A stretch of 64,000 bases of DNA, taken from Stutzerimonas stutzeri (GTDB lineage Bacteria; Pseudomonadota; Gammaproteobacteria; Pseudomonadales; Pseudomonadaceae). The notes beneath the pieces were generated by a model that worked only from the letters and a program-made list of their open reading frames with translations, had not been told where the DNA came from and searched no databases. The position numbers and the translations under genes were made by a program. The stretch's first letter is position 1. Each line of letters starts with the position of its first letter. Where the stretch lies: NCBI RefSeq assembly GCF_002890895.1, contig NZ_POUL01000004.1, positions 310,001-374,000 on the forward strand, in the 5' to 3' direction. Below are positions 51,355 to 60,048 of this stretch, piece after piece.

Positions 51355-51390
51355 AAAAAAGCCGACCTGATTGCAGGTCGGCTTTTTTTT
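51355..51390. terminator. Bidirectional terminator between the L,D-transpeptidase gene and oprI
   Basis: GCCGACCTG (51361-51369) and CAGGTCGGC (51374-51382) form a 9-base stem, bounded by A6 on the left and T8 on the right, giving a U-tract for both strands. Confidence 0.93.
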
Positions 51391-51399
51391 GCCTGAAGC

Positions 51400-51654
51400 T
51401 TACTTGCGGCTGGCGCGTTCCAGCATACGCAGCGCACGCTCATTGGCTTCGTCAGCAGTCTGCTGAGCCTTCTGAGCAGCCTGCAGAGCCTCGTCGGCAC
51501 GGCTGTACGCTTCGTCAGCACGCGCTTGAGCGCGGGCGGAGGCGTCTTCGGTCGCGGTCAGGCGGGCTTCGCTTTCTTTGGTCATGCTGTTGCTGCAACC
51601 AGTAGCCAGAACTGCGGCGAAAGCCAGAGCAGAAAATTTCAGAACGTTGTTCAT
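51400..51654 (-). CDS. oprI: Major outer membrane lipoprotein I
   Basis: OprI, 84 residues, is the Pseudomonas Braun-type lipoprotein. The lipobox LATGC puts the lipidated cysteine at about residue 20. The mature part is a heptad-patterned coiled-coil helix ([20 protein letters not shown]..., [20 protein letters not shown]) ending in ERASRK, whose C-terminal lysine can be linked to peptidoglycan. ATG 51654 is preceded by AAGGGG. An upstream in-frame codon nine residues earlier is not used in the family. Confidence 0.96.
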   Translation of the reverse strand: MNNVLKFSALAFAAVLATGCSNSMTKESEARLTATEDASARAQARADEAYSRADEALQAAQKAQQTADEANERALRMLERASRK

Positions 51655-52075
51655 CGTGTTCCCCTTAAGGATGAAATCCATGGCAACTCCCGTTATGGAA
51701 AGTTGGCGCGCACATACTACCGATTAGTTGCGCTAAGTAAACTGAGCCAAGCAGCTGCTACCACATTTTTTCTGCATGCTCATTCTTTTAACTGCATCTG
51801 CTGGCCGAACTGATTGAAAAACAATCAGCGCCAACGCTGCACTCGCTACATGGACCGGTGCGAGTGCCGAAAAGTTGCAGTTTTTATCGGCGTTGACCGT
51901 TTGTTTACAGCCCATTCGGTTCATTGCAGCGCGCTGATGATTTAAGCAATTGAAGCGAAGTCTTGCCTGGCGGTAGCATGCGTCGTCCAGCTAACAATAA
52001 AAACGGAGAGTGCGTGAGCGTGATCCACGTAACTTCCAGACAATCATGGCAGGTCCAGCCTGCTGAGGAGGCGAG
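51655..52075. promoter_or_regulatory. 421-base region between oprI and the GNAT gene
   Basis: For oprI (minus strand): TTTACT (complement of 51736-51741), 16 bases, TAGTAT (complement of 51714-51719). This gives a leader of about 55 bases ending in AAGGGG (complement of 51661-51666). For the GNAT side (plus strand): TTGAAG (51950-51955), 18 bases, TAGCAT (51974-51979), a weak promoter guess. A 21-codon open frame (52014-52079) is listed separately. The stretch 51780-51940 shows nothing I can name. Confidence 0.45.
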
Positions 52076-52079
52076 ATGA
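52014..52079 (+). CDS. Possible 21-residue leader peptide coupled to the GNAT gene
   Basis: A GTG at 52014 follows GGAGAG at 52005-52010, a good ribosome site. The frame runs 21 codons (starting VSVIHVTSRQ) and stops with a TGA that overlaps the next gene's ATG as ATGA. The spacing and overlap are typical of translational coupling. It may be a real small protein, a leader controlling the acetyltransferase, or chance. I know no homologue. Confidence 0.35.
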   Translation: MSVIHVTSRQSWQVQPAEEAR

Positions 52080-52366
52080 CCGAACAGCTGAATATCCATC
52101 ATGATCGAACGAGTCACCAGTTCGAGACAGTCGTGGATGGCCATCGCGCTTATCTGGCCTATGTTGATCTAGGCAAGCAGACGCTGGATATCTATCGAAC
52201 CTTCGTGCCCGATGCGCTTCGTGGTCGAGGTGTAGCTGCGGTGTTGACCCGGCATGCGCTGGAATACGCCGAGCGCGAGGGATATACGGTTATTCCGTCC
52301 TGCTCGTATGTTGAGTGGTATATCGAACGGCAGGCTGGTGGTGCGGACGGTCCTGACCGGGAATAA
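52076..52366 (+). CDS. Small GNAT-family N-acetyltransferase (YjdJ/GTAC type)
   Basis: A 96-residue minimal GNAT fold. FVPDALRGRGVAAVLTRHALEYAEREG holds the acetyl-CoA pyrophosphate loop (RGRGVA), and VIPSCSYVEWYIER carries the conserved Cys-Ser-Tyr of the single-domain acetyltransf_CG group. Such proteins resemble human GTAC/NATD1, and the acceptor is usually unknown. The ATG at 52076 has GAGGAGG just upstream. Confidence 0.85.
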   Translation: MTEQLNIHHDRTSHQFETVVDGHRAYLAYVDLGKQTLDIYRTFVPDALRGRGVAAVLTRHALEYAEREGYTVIPSCSYVEWYIERQAGGADGPDRE

Positions 52367-52392
52367 AAAAACGCCGGCAAGCGGCGTTTTTT
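52365..52392. terminator. Bidirectional terminator between the GNAT and DAHP synthase genes
   Basis: AAAAAACGCCG pairs with CGGCGTTTTTT around a 5-base loop (GCAAG at 52377-52381). A and T tracts on the two sides suit both convergent transcripts. The left arm overlaps the GNAT stop codon. Confidence 0.88.
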
Positions 52393-52407
52393 CCAACTCT
52401 GACAGCG

Positions 52408-53484
52408 TCAGTTGCGGGCGCGTTTAGGCAGAACGTCCTTCAGCTTCGTGTGCATGCCGAGCAGCGCTTTTTCGGTGGCTTCCCAGTCGATGCAGGCATC
52501 GGTGATGGAGACGCCATATTTCAGATCGTTCAAGTCCTTGGGAATGGGCTGGCTGCCCCAGCCCAGGTGGCTTTCCACCATCAGACCCACGATTGAATTG
52601 TTGCCCTCTAGGATCTGGTTGGCCACGTTGTCCATCACCAGTGGTTGCAAGGCTGGATCCTTGTTTGAATTGGCGTGGCTGCAGTCGACCATGATGTTCG
52701 GCTTGATGCCAGCCTTGCTCAATTCCTGTTCACATACTGCAACGCTGACCGAATCGTAGTTCGGCTTGCCATTCCCGCCACGCAGCACAACATGACCGTA
52801 GGCGTTGCCTTTGGTGGTGACGATGGAAACTCCGCCGGACTGGTTGATGCCCAGGAAACGGTGCGGGCTGGAAACCGACTGCAGCGCGTTGATTGCAACC
52901 GTCAGGCTGCCATCGGTGCCATTCTTGAAACCCACCGAAGAGGACAGGCCGGAGGCCATTTCTCGGTGTGTCTGGGATTCGGTGGTACGTGCACCGATGG
53001 CCGACCAGCTGATCAGGTCCTGCAGGTACTGTGGGGAAATCGGGTCCAAGGCTTCGGTAGCAGTTGGCAAACCCATCTCGGCGAGGTCGAGCAGTAACTG
53101 GCGGCCAATATGCAGGCCATCCTGAATCTTGAACGAATCGTCCATGTAAGGATCATTGATCAGGCCTTTCCAGCCGACTGTCGTGCGTGGCTTTTCGAAG
53201 TACACCCGCATGACCAGAAACAGGCTATCGGAGACCTTATCGGCCAGCACCTTGAGGCGTTCGGCATATTCATGCGCGGCCTTCAGGTCATGAATCGAGC
53301 AGGGTCCCACCACGACGAACAGGCGATGATCCTTGCCGTCGAGAATGTTGCGTATCACCTGTCGCCCTTCGGAGACGGTCGCCAACGCAGCAGCAGTCAG
53401 CGGGATTTCACGCTTCAACTGATCTGGAGTGATCAGTGTCTCGTTGGAAGAAACGTTAAGGTCGTCGATCGGTAAATCAGCCAT
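52408..53484 (-). CDS. 3-deoxy-7-phosphoheptulonate (DAHP) synthase, class I
   Basis: 358 residues, an AroF/AroG/AroH-type enzyme that condenses phosphoenolpyruvate and erythrose 4-phosphate, the first step of aromatic amino acid synthesis. Motifs seen: VVVGPCSIHD, RVYFEKPRTTVGWKGLIND (PEP-binding Arg/Lys), GARTTESQTHREMASGLS, GFKNGTDG and MVDCSHANSNKDP with the metal-binding Cys/His/Glu/Asp set. The start is the ATG at 53484 (MADLPIDDLN); extending to 53733 would add a Pro/Arg-rich segment unlike the family. Which aromatic amino acid inhibits it cannot be decided by eye. Its 5' region faces the divergent reductase gene. Confidence 0.94.
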   Translation of the reverse strand: MADLPIDDLNVSSNETLITPDQLKREIPLTAAALATVSEGRQVIRNILDGKDHRLFVVVGPCSIHDLKAAHEYAERLKVLADKVSDSLFLVMRVYFEKPRTTVGWKGLINDPYMDDSFKIQDGLHIGRQLLLDLAEMGLPTATEALDPISPQYLQDLISWSAIGARTTESQTHREMASGLSSSVGFKNGTDGSLTVAINALQSVSSPHRFLGINQSGGVSIVTTKGNAYGHVVLRGGNGKPNYDSVSVAVCEQELSKAGIKPNIMVDCSHANSNKDPALQPLVMDNVANQILEGNNSIVGLMVESHLGWGSQPIPKDLNDLKYGVSITDACIDWEATEKALLGMHTKLKDVLPKRARN

Positions 53485-53756
53485 CGTGTTCTCGTCGGGG
53501 TCACAGATGCCGTCCGCCAGCCAATCCCGGTGCGGCGGAGCAGAGCTTGAGGGCGCAGCGGGGAGCGGAACCTTATCGCGTATTGCGTTGCCTCGACAAT
53601 CATCTTGAAGTCGGACGGCTGGCCGGATATCGCTGGTACCTGTTCTGTCATGCCGCTGTTTATAGCCACTGGGCGCTGTCTGTGGACGCTGATAAGGTGG
53701 TCGTTTATTCGCGCCCCCATCATGGCGCTTCACTGATCTGCCGCTGGAGTCCTTGC

Positions 53757-54704
53757 ATGACTGCTCCCAACATTCGAATCGGAATCATTGGTACAGGCGC
53801 CATTGGCGGCTTTTACGGCGCGATGCTCGCTCGGGCGGGATACGATGTGCACTTTCTTCTGCGAAGCGAGTACGAGACGGTCCTGCAGAACGGCTTGCAG
53901 ATAAACAGCGCGGTGCATGGCTCAATGCACCTGGACTCGGTCCAGGCGTATCGCACTGCCGCCCAGATGCCCAAATGCGACTGGTTGTTGATCGGAGCGA
54001 AAAGCACCAGTAATAAGGAGTTGGCCCCCCTGATCGCCGAGGCTGCGGCGGAAGACGCCAAGGTCGTGGTGTTGCAGAACGGTCTGGGCGTCGAGGAGAC
54101 CTTGCGCCAAGCGCTTCCGAGTGACCTTCATCTGCTGGGTGGCCTCTGTTTGATATGTGCGCACCGCTCGGCGTTGGGTGTCGTCGAGCATCAGGCACTA
54201 GGCGGGGTAAACATTGGTTACCATTCCGGGCCGGCCAGTGAAGCTGATCAGCAGAGGCTGGTAGAAGAAGCGGTTGCCATGTTTCGCGAGGCGGGCATCG
54301 ATTCTAATGCAGCCACGAATCTCGCACAGGCGCGGTGGCAGAAGCTGGTGTGGAACCTGCCGTATAACGGTCTCTCCGTCCTGCTCGATGCCAGCACAGC
54401 ACCCTTGATGTCAAACCCCGACAGCCGAGCCTTGGTCAAATCGATTATGTTGGAAGCCTGCGGCGCCGCCGCTGCCTGTGGCCTACCTCTACCCGATGCG
54501 CTTGTGGATCGAATGATGACGTTCACCGATAAAATGCCCGATTATCTGCCGAGCATGTACCACGATCATGCGCAGGGGCGCCCGATGGAGCTCGATGCGA
54601 TCTATGCTGCTCCGCTGGCCGCTGCGGCAGATGCAGGTTTCGCGATGCCTAAAACAGAAGCGCTGTATCAAGCTCTGCGTTTTTTGTCGGCGCGCACGCA
54701 CTGA
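53757..54704 (+). CDS. PanE-family 2-dehydropantoate 2-reductase
   Basis: 315 residues. The N-terminal Rossmann motif GIIGTGAIGGFYGAMLARAG binds NADPH. VVLQNGLGVEE contains the conserved Asn. ARWQKLVWNLPYNGLSVLLDAST carries the catalytic lysine and Asn, and PMELDAIYAAPLAAA is the C-terminal substrate site. Members reduce ketopantoate for pantothenate synthesis, but pseudomonads have several paralogues, so I leave the symbol blank. Start ATG 53757, with GGAG at 53745-53748. Confidence 0.83.
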   Translation: MTAPNIRIGIIGTGAIGGFYGAMLARAGYDVHFLLRSEYETVLQNGLQINSAVHGSMHLDSVQAYRTAAQMPKCDWLLIGAKSTSNKELAPLIAEAAAEDAKVVVLQNGLGVEETLRQALPSDLHLLGGLCLICAHRSALGVVEHQALGGVNIGYHSGPASEADQQRLVEEAVAMFREAGIDSNAATNLAQARWQKLVWNLPYNGLSVLLDASTAPLMSNPDSRALVKSIMLEACGAAAACGLPLPDALVDRMMTFTDKMPDYLPSMYHDHAQGRPMELDAIYAAPLAAAADAGFAMPKTEALYQALRFLSARTH

Positions 54705-55991
<1,287 letters not shown>

Positions 55992-56040
55992 TTCGACCGC
56001 CATCCCATCCGTTGAACCGACAACAGTACGCCAGGCTCGG

Positions 56041-56065
56041 CAAGGGGCCGTTTTAAAGCCCCTTG
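56041..56065. terminator. Hairpin between the convergent cysB and cysH genes
   Basis: CAAGGGGC (56041-56048) and GCCCCTTG (56058-56065) form an 8-base stem with a 9-base loop. It lies in the 98-base gap between the two stops. A strong T-tract is absent on either side. Confidence 0.5.
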
Positions 56066-56089
56066 ATAGAGAGATCCCGGCGTAGATCG

Positions 56090-56824
56090 TTAGTTTTTAG
56101 CGATCAGGTTCCCGGCGTGTAGGCCGCATTCCTTCTGGGTCGACTCTTCCCACCACCAGCGCCCCTCTCGCTCATGCTGATTTGGCAGCACTGGGCGTGT
56201 GCAAGGCTCGCATCCGATGCTGATAAACCCACGTTCGTGCAGGCTGTTGAAGGGCAGCTCGAGCATACGGATATAACCCCAGACCTCTTCGCTGGTCATC
56301 TGTGCCAGCGGATTGAACTTGTACAGGCTGTGGTTGGCTGTCGAGAACGCGTTGTCGATTTCCAGAACCGCAACCTGGCTGCGTGTTCCCGGGCTTTGGT
56401 CGCGGCGCTGGCCCGTCGCCCAAGCGCGCACGCCTGACAGCTTGCGGCGAAGCGGTTCGATCTTGCGAATCCCGCAGCACTCGCCATGGCCGTCTCGGTA
56501 GAAGCTGAACAGTCCCTTCTCGTTAACCATCGGCTGCAACAACGCCGGGTCTGGCGTCATGAACTCGATGGGAATGCAATAGTGCTCGCGGACCTGCTCG
56601 ATGAACCGATAGGTTTCGCTGTGCAGTCGTCCGGTATCGAGACTGAACACTTTCACGTCCTTGTTCAGCTTCCAGGCCATGTCGACCAATACGACATCCT
56701 CGGCTCCGCTGAAGGAGATCCACAAATCATCCCCAAAGAGATCGAAGGCAAGTTTGAGTATGTCCTGCGGAGATTTGCCGGCATATGAGGCTGCCAGCTC
56801 AGCTGTATCAATGGTTTGGCTCAT
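56090..56824 (-). CDS. cysH: Assimilatory adenylyl-sulfate (APS) reductase
   Basis: 244 residues. The PP-loop-like [16 protein letters not shown] region binds the nucleotide, and the [13 protein letters not shown] motif is typical. Four cluster cysteines are seen: the pair in ECCGIRK and the pair in GCEPCTRP. They bind a [4Fe-4S] cluster, which marks the APS-reducing type rather than the PAPS reductase of E. coli. The catalytic cysteine is in KECGLHAG at the C-terminus. Start ATG 56824 ([10 protein letters not shown]). Sulfite then feeds cysteine synthesis. Confidence 0.95.
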   Translation of the reverse strand: MSQTIDTAELAASYAGKSPQDILKLAFDLFGDDLWISFSGAEDVVLVDMAWKLNKDVKVFSLDTGRLHSETYRFIEQVREHYCIPIEFMTPDPALLQPMVNEKGLFSFYRDGHGECCGIRKIEPLRRKLSGVRAWATGQRRDQSPGTRSQVAVLEIDNAFSTANHSLYKFNPLAQMTSEEVWGYIRMLELPFNSLHERGFISIGCEPCTRPVLPNQHEREGRWWWEESTQKECGLHAGNLIAKN

Positions 56825-56882
56825 CAGGCGGCTTCCTTGGTTGGCGCTTAGCGCTCTGCTGCGCGATGGTAACAAAGAGTCT

Positions 56883-56898
56883 TTATTACCCTAAATAA
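56883..56898. promoter_or_regulatory. Candidate CysB-type operator between cysH and thrH
   Basis: An inverted repeat TTATT (56883-56887) / AATAA (56894-56898) lies in an AT-rich pocket 59 bases upstream of cysH. CysB sites are AT-rich imperfect repeats, and a LysR-type operator upstream of cysH is expected. The identification is speculative. Confidence 0.35.
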
Positions 56899-57005
56899 CG
56901 TTTAAGGAAGAAAGCCCATTCTTTGTGGCATAAGCAGCGCGTTGCTTCGCAGGGACCTTGCCGTTAGAGTGCCGCTTCAATTTTTCTGCTGTAAGGAGCG
57001 CGTCC

Positions 57006-57623
57006 GTGGAAATCGCCTGTCTCGACCTTGAAGGGGTATTGGTTCCGGAAATCTGGATCGCGTTTGCTGAGGCCACTGGAATCGAATCGTTGCGGGCAAC
57101 CACGCGCGACATCCCTGATTACGACGTACTGATGAAGCAGCGGCTGCGTATTCTGGATGAGCACAACCTGAAGCTATCGGACATCCAGAAGGTTATTGCC
57201 ACATTGCAGTCGCTGGATGGTGCCATCGAGTTTGTGGACTGGCTGCGTGAGCGTTTCCAGGTGGTCATTCTGTCGGACACCTTCTACGAGTTTTCGCAGC
57301 CGCTGATGCGTCAGCTAGGTTTTCCGACGCTGCTCTGCCATCGCTTGATCACTGACGAATCGGATCGCGTCGTGGATTACCAGCTTCGTCAGAAGGACCC
57401 CAAGCGCCAGTCGGTCATTGCGCTGAAGAGCCTCTACTACCGCATCATCGCAGCAGGCGATTCGTACAACGACACCACCATGCTCTCCGAGGCGCACGCT
57501 GGCATCCTCTTTCACGCACCGGACAACGTGATCCGCGAGTTCCCTCAGTTTCCCGCGGTGCATACGTTCGACGCGCTCAAGCAAGAATTCATCAAGGCAT
57601 CCAACCGCAAGCTGACGCTATAA
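57006..57623 (+). CDS. thrH: Bifunctional phosphoserine phosphatase / homoserine phosphotransferase
   Basis: ThrH, 205 residues, a HAD-superfamily enzyme that hydrolyses phosphoserine and can transfer its phosphate to homoserine, linking serine and threonine synthesis. It begins VEIACLDLEGVLVPE with the nucleophile D7; E9 replaces the second Asp of the usual DxD, as known for ThrH. ILSDTFYEFSQPLM and AAGDSYNDTTML carry motif II and the acidic motif IV. It starts at GTG 57006 with AAGGAG at 56993-56998. Convergent with pabB across a long hairpin. Confidence 0.94.
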   Translation: MEIACLDLEGVLVPEIWIAFAEATGIESLRATTRDIPDYDVLMKQRLRILDEHNLKLSDIQKVIATLQSLDGAIEFVDWLRERFQVVILSDTFYEFSQPLMRQLGFPTLLCHRLITDESDRVVDYQLRQKDPKRQSVIALKSLYYRIIAAGDSYNDTTMLSEAHAGILFHAPDNVIREFPQFPAVHTFDALKQEFIKASNRKLTL

Positions 57624-57629
57624 ACGACC

Positions 57630-57665
57630 AGGCTCCACGGTAGCTGTCCAAGACCCGTGGAGCCT
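57630..57665. terminator. Convergent hairpin between thrH and pabB
   Basis: Perfect 11-base arms AGGCTCCACGG (57630-57640) and CCGTGGAGCCT (57655-57665) with a 14-base loop. The right arm overlaps the last two bases of the pabB stop codon. There is no T-tract, but position and strength suggest 3'-end formation or protection for both genes. Confidence 0.6.
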
Positions 57666-59013
57666 ATGACGCCAGCGTCGTCTCCAGGGTTCTCAGTAAC
57701 ACGCTCACCTTGTCCAGCGTCTCCTGATATTCGGCCTGCCACGCCGAGTCAGCCACGATTCCGCCGCCGCCCCAGCAATACACGCCGTCCTTGCGGAACA
57801 GCAGAGTGCGGATCGCAATAGAGCTGTCCATTTCGCCACGCACGTCCAGATAGAGCAGTGAGCCACAGTAAATGGAGCGGCGAGTCGGCTCTAGCTCATC
57901 GATGATTTCCATGGCCCGAATCTTCGGTGCGCCTGTAATCGATCCGCCCGGAAAGGCACCGGTGAGCAGGTCAAGCGCATCCTTGTTCGGATCGAGTCGG
58001 CCCGTGACGCTGCTAACCAGATGATGCACATTGGGGTAGGTTTCCAGGCAGAAAAGCTCCGGAACCCGTACGCTTCCGATCTCACAGCTGCGGCCCAGGT
58101 CGTTGCGTAGCAGGTCGACAATCATCAGGTTCTCTGCCCGGTCCTTTGTGCTGGCCATCAGCGCGTCGGCTTGAGCCAGATCGCTTTCCGGGTCCAGATT
58201 TCTTGGACGGGTGCCCTTGATCGGGCGGGTCTCGACTGTCCTGTCACTCACGCGCAAGAAACGCTCAGGGGAGACGCTTGCAATTGCGCCTTCTTCCATC
58301 GTCATGAAACCGGCGAAGGGGGTCGGGCAGGCGTCGCGCAAGAGGCGGAACGCCTGCCACGGATCGCCGCTATAGATCGCCTGAAACCGTTGGGCGAAGT
58401 TCACCTGATAACAGTCACCTGCCTGGATATACCGCTGGATGCGCGATATAGCTTCTTGATACTCGCTGGGCAGCAGGTCCGCGACGAAAGCTGACGACAA
58501 GCTGAACGTCGAGGGTGGAGATGCCCAATCAGCCTCGAACAAGGCGGTCAGGCGACTGCGTTCCGCCTGGACCAATGACGGATGAAAGACCAGATGCGTG
58601 GTTTGACGCTGGTGATCGTTCACTACGGCCCAGGCATAGACGCCGAACCGGGCGTGCGGTAGGCCCAGGTCATCGGCAGCATGATCAGGCAGCTTTTCCA
58701 GTTGTGAGCCGAAGTCATAGCTGAGATAGCCCAGCAGGCCACCGATGAAGGGTAGGTCAATGCCCGACGGCACTTCGGCATCACCCAGTGAACGGAGCGC
58801 CTCGCGTAGTCTTGAAAAAAATGCGTCCCCTGTTTCCGACGCGCTCGGGTCTAACACCTGTATTGGCCAGGCGCTGAGCAGGTCGAATCGGCCGCGTTCT
58901 GCCACCGGGCGGCCAGAGTCGAACAGCACCGCGCCTGGCGCTTGGCGAATGCGCTCGAACCAAAAGGCTGGATCGGGGCGATAGGGAAGGGCGTGAAGCG
59001 TGCAGAGGGGCAT
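57664..59013 (-). CDS. pabB: Aminodeoxychorismate synthase component I
   Basis: PabB, 449 residues, converts chorismate to 4-amino-4-deoxychorismate for folate. The chorismate-binding domain has ETRPIKGTRPR, where the lysine distinguishes PabB from anthranilate synthase TrpE (PIAGT). DRAENLMIVDLLRNDLGR, GAFPGGSITGAPKIRAMEII and the IAIRTLLF region complete the active site. The N-terminal part is the beta-sandwich domain. It lies 48 bases after the ATP-grasp gene on the same strand and could be transcribed from that operon. Confidence 0.93.
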   Translation of the reverse strand: MPLCTLHALPYRPDPAFWFERIRQAPGAVLFDSGRPVAERGRFDLLSAWPIQVLDPSASETGDAFFSRLREALRSLGDAEVPSGIDLPFIGGLLGYLSYDFGSQLEKLPDHAADDLGLPHARFGVYAWAVVNDHQRQTTHLVFHPSLVQAERSRLTALFEADWASPPSTFSLSSAFVADLLPSEYQEAISRIQRYIQAGDCYQVNFAQRFQAIYSGDPWQAFRLLRDACPTPFAGFMTMEEGAIASVSPERFLRVSDRTVETRPIKGTRPRNLDPESDLAQADALMASTKDRAENLMIVDLLRNDLGRSCEIGSVRVPELFCLETYPNVHHLVSSVTGRLDPNKDALDLLTGAFPGGSITGAPKIRAMEIIDELEPTRRSIYCGSLLYLDVRGEMDSSIAIRTLLFRKDGVYCWGGGGIVADSAWQAEYQETLDKVSVLLRTLETTLAS

Positions 59014-59061
59014 GATGTGTTTCGTTCGGGGGGTGACCCGGCCAATAGACCGGGCTATGGC

Positions 59062-60045
59062 TTAATCGTGAGCCGGGATGTGGCCAAACAGCTCTTGAGC
59101 GAATCGCACGCGCTCTTCTGGGGTTTCCTGCCCCCCGCTTTTCTTGAGCTCCTCGACGCGGTTCTCCACGGCATGCGCGCGGTGGGTAAGGCCACAGTCG
59201 TTGGCGATCTGAATGTTGAGGCCCGGGCGCGCGTTGAGTTCGAGGATCAACGGTCCCTTATCCTCGTCCAGTACCATGTCCACACCAATGTAGCCAAGGC
59301 CGCAAAGCTCGTAGCAGCCGGCTGCAAGCTTCATGAAGCCGTCCCAGTTTGGCAGTTGTACGCCGTCTACGGCGTTGGTGGTATCTGGGTGTTTGGTGAT
59401 CTTGTTGTTCAGCCAGGTGCCGCGCAACGTGATGCCCGTCGCCAGATCCACTCCGACGCCAATTGCACCCTGGTGGAGGTTGGCCTTGCCACCGGACTGC
59501 CGAGTTGGCAGACGTAGCATGGCCATGACCGGGTAGCCCATCAGGACGATGATGCGGATATCCGGCACGCCTTCGTAGCTGATGCTCTTGAAGATCGGGT
59601 CGGGGGTCACGCGGTACTCGATCAGAGCGCGGTCGCGGTGCCCACCCAGCGAATACAGCCCGGTGAGGATGTTGGAGATCTGATGCTCGATCTCGTCGTG
59701 AGTCAGGATCTTTCCTGACACCGTTCGATAACGCCCCTCGAAGCGATCAGCGATGACGAGGATGCCGTCACCGCCGGCACCCTGTGCCGGCTTGACCACG
59801 AAGTCGGTGTGGTCCTTGACGATGTCCTTGAGCTTTTCGATATCACGCTCGGTCTCGATGATCCCGTACATCTCCGGGACATCGATACCGGCTTCGATTG
59901 CTCGCTCCTTGGTGATGATCTTGTCATCGACGATCGGATACAGGTTGCGCTTGTTGTACTTGAGCACGTAGTCCGCATTGCGGCGATTGATGCCCATGAT
60001 GCCTTTGGCTTCGAGTGCCTTCCACGTCTTGATTAGACCGAACAT
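59062..60045 (-). CDS. RimK-like ATP-grasp ligase (alpha-L-glutamate ligase-like)
   Basis: 327 residues, cytosolic, no membrane segment. ATP-grasp features: KPAQGAGGDG at 85-94 (phosphate loop with binding Lys), RVTPDPIFKSISYEGVPDIRIIV, and LILELNARPGLNIQIAN, where E269 and N271 would bind Mg. The N-terminal GLIKTWKALEAKGIMGINRRNADYVLKYN is a family-specific extension of this alpha-L-glutamate ligase-like group and differs from ribosomal-S6 RimK. It probably forms a peptide or amide bond on an unknown substrate. Three bases separate it from the upstream membrane gene, so the products very likely work together. Confidence 0.88.
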   Translation of the reverse strand: MFGLIKTWKALEAKGIMGINRRNADYVLKYNKRNLYPIVDDKIITKERAIEAGIDVPEMYGIIETERDIEKLKDIVKDHTDFVVKPAQGAGGDGILVIADRFEGRYRTVSGKILTHDEIEHQISNILTGLYSLGGHRDRALIEYRVTPDPIFKSISYEGVPDIRIIVLMGYPVMAMLRLPTRQSGGKANLHQGAIGVGVDLATGITLRGTWLNNKITKHPDTTNAVDGVQLPNWDGFMKLAAGCYELCGLGYIGVDMVLDEDKGPLILELNARPGLNIQIANDCGLTHRAHAVENRVEELKKSGGQETPEERVRFAQELFGHIPAHD

Positions 60046-60048
60046 GGC

